19,562 nucleotides of DNA, taken from contig JAUPVF010000017.1 of assembly GCA_030917185.1 (NCBI GenBank), forward strand, positions 1-19,562, written 5' to 3'. Below are positions 19,562 to 19,562 of this stretch, in pieces; positions within the stretch are counted from its first letter, which is position 1; the number at the start of each line of letters is the position of its first letter. Both the position numbers and the translations under genes were made by a program. The DNA comes from Patescibacteria group bacterium (lineage in GTDB: Bacteria > Patescibacteriota > Minisyncoccia > Phycocordibacterales > DATDWN01). Below the pieces are notes generated by a model. The model did not search any database. It worked only from the letters and a program-made list of their open reading frames with translations, and had not been told where the DNA came from.

Positions 19562-19562
19562 G

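Noticed and set aside
1..19562. CRISPR array, transposase, integrase or phage genes
   Set aside because: No regularly spaced direct repeats and no protein with such signatures were found anywhere in the window.

Overview
The window looks like chromosomal sequence of a Candidate Phyla Radiation (Patescibacteria) bacterium, probably a Parcubacteria-type lineage. The evidence is indirect: an AT-rich genome, short intergenic gaps, a split two-gene transketolase inside a minimal pentose-phosphate cluster, an ATP-cone B12-dependent ribonucleotide reductase, and many short single-pass membrane proteins. tRNA genes lack an encoded CCA end. TGA is used as a stop (for example in the methyltransferase gene), which argues against the UGA-glycine lineages. 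No marker gene (16S rRNA, ribosomal protein) is present, so the lineage is inferred.

Layout. 1-723 (+): 3' part of a PfkB-type sugar kinase, ending at a bidirectional terminator. 776-3876 (-): operon rpiB, rpe-like, transketolase N half, transketolase C half, i.e. the interconversion of pentose phosphates. 3960-4100: a DnaA-box match and a very strong + strand promoter driving an ~80-nt candidate small RNA with its own terminator. 4067-5684 (-): GAPDH, a small membrane protein and an orphan PemK/MazF-like toxin, tightly packed. 5792-8131 (-): class II ribonucleotide reductase. 8316-9821 (-): DUF192 protein, zinc-ribbon unknown, RRM RNA-binding protein, each with its own promoter or terminator. 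9969-11739 (-): membrane-anchored cyclophilin and a metallo-beta-lactamase-fold hydrolase. 11740-12158 (+): a tRNA-5'-half copy, tRNA-Gly(CCC) and a structured trailer, then a strong promoter for a 462-aa unknown membrane protein (12159-13547). 13602-17102 (-): cupin, SIMPL, PurN-like formyltransferase, restriction endonuclease and DNA methyltransferase. 17247-19561 (-): SAM methyltransferase, tRNA-Ser(GGA), Nudix, TPM-domain protein and the end of lemA.

How the genes work together. The kinase, Rpe/RpiB, transketolase and GAPDH connect pentose phosphates to lower glycolysis, and the reductase converts ribonucleotides to deoxyribonucleotides. This fits a host-dependent cell that salvages nucleosides. 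LemA/TPM, SIMPL, DUF192 and the cyclophilin are envelope-facing.

The most unusual signals are RNA-level. (a) Both tRNA genes are followed by an inverted copy of their own 3' end. This forms a 16-17 bp hairpin whose 11-nt tip is the same motif (GARCARAGYGA) in both, with a compensatory A-T/G-C change. A further direct copy lies downstream, so two mutually exclusive folds are possible. (b) The promoter-to-terminator small RNA at 4017-4096. (c) Several extended -10 promoters lie only 6-7 nt from a start codon, implying leaderless mRNAs, whereas two unknown genes instead have full promoters and strong Shine-Dalgarno sites.
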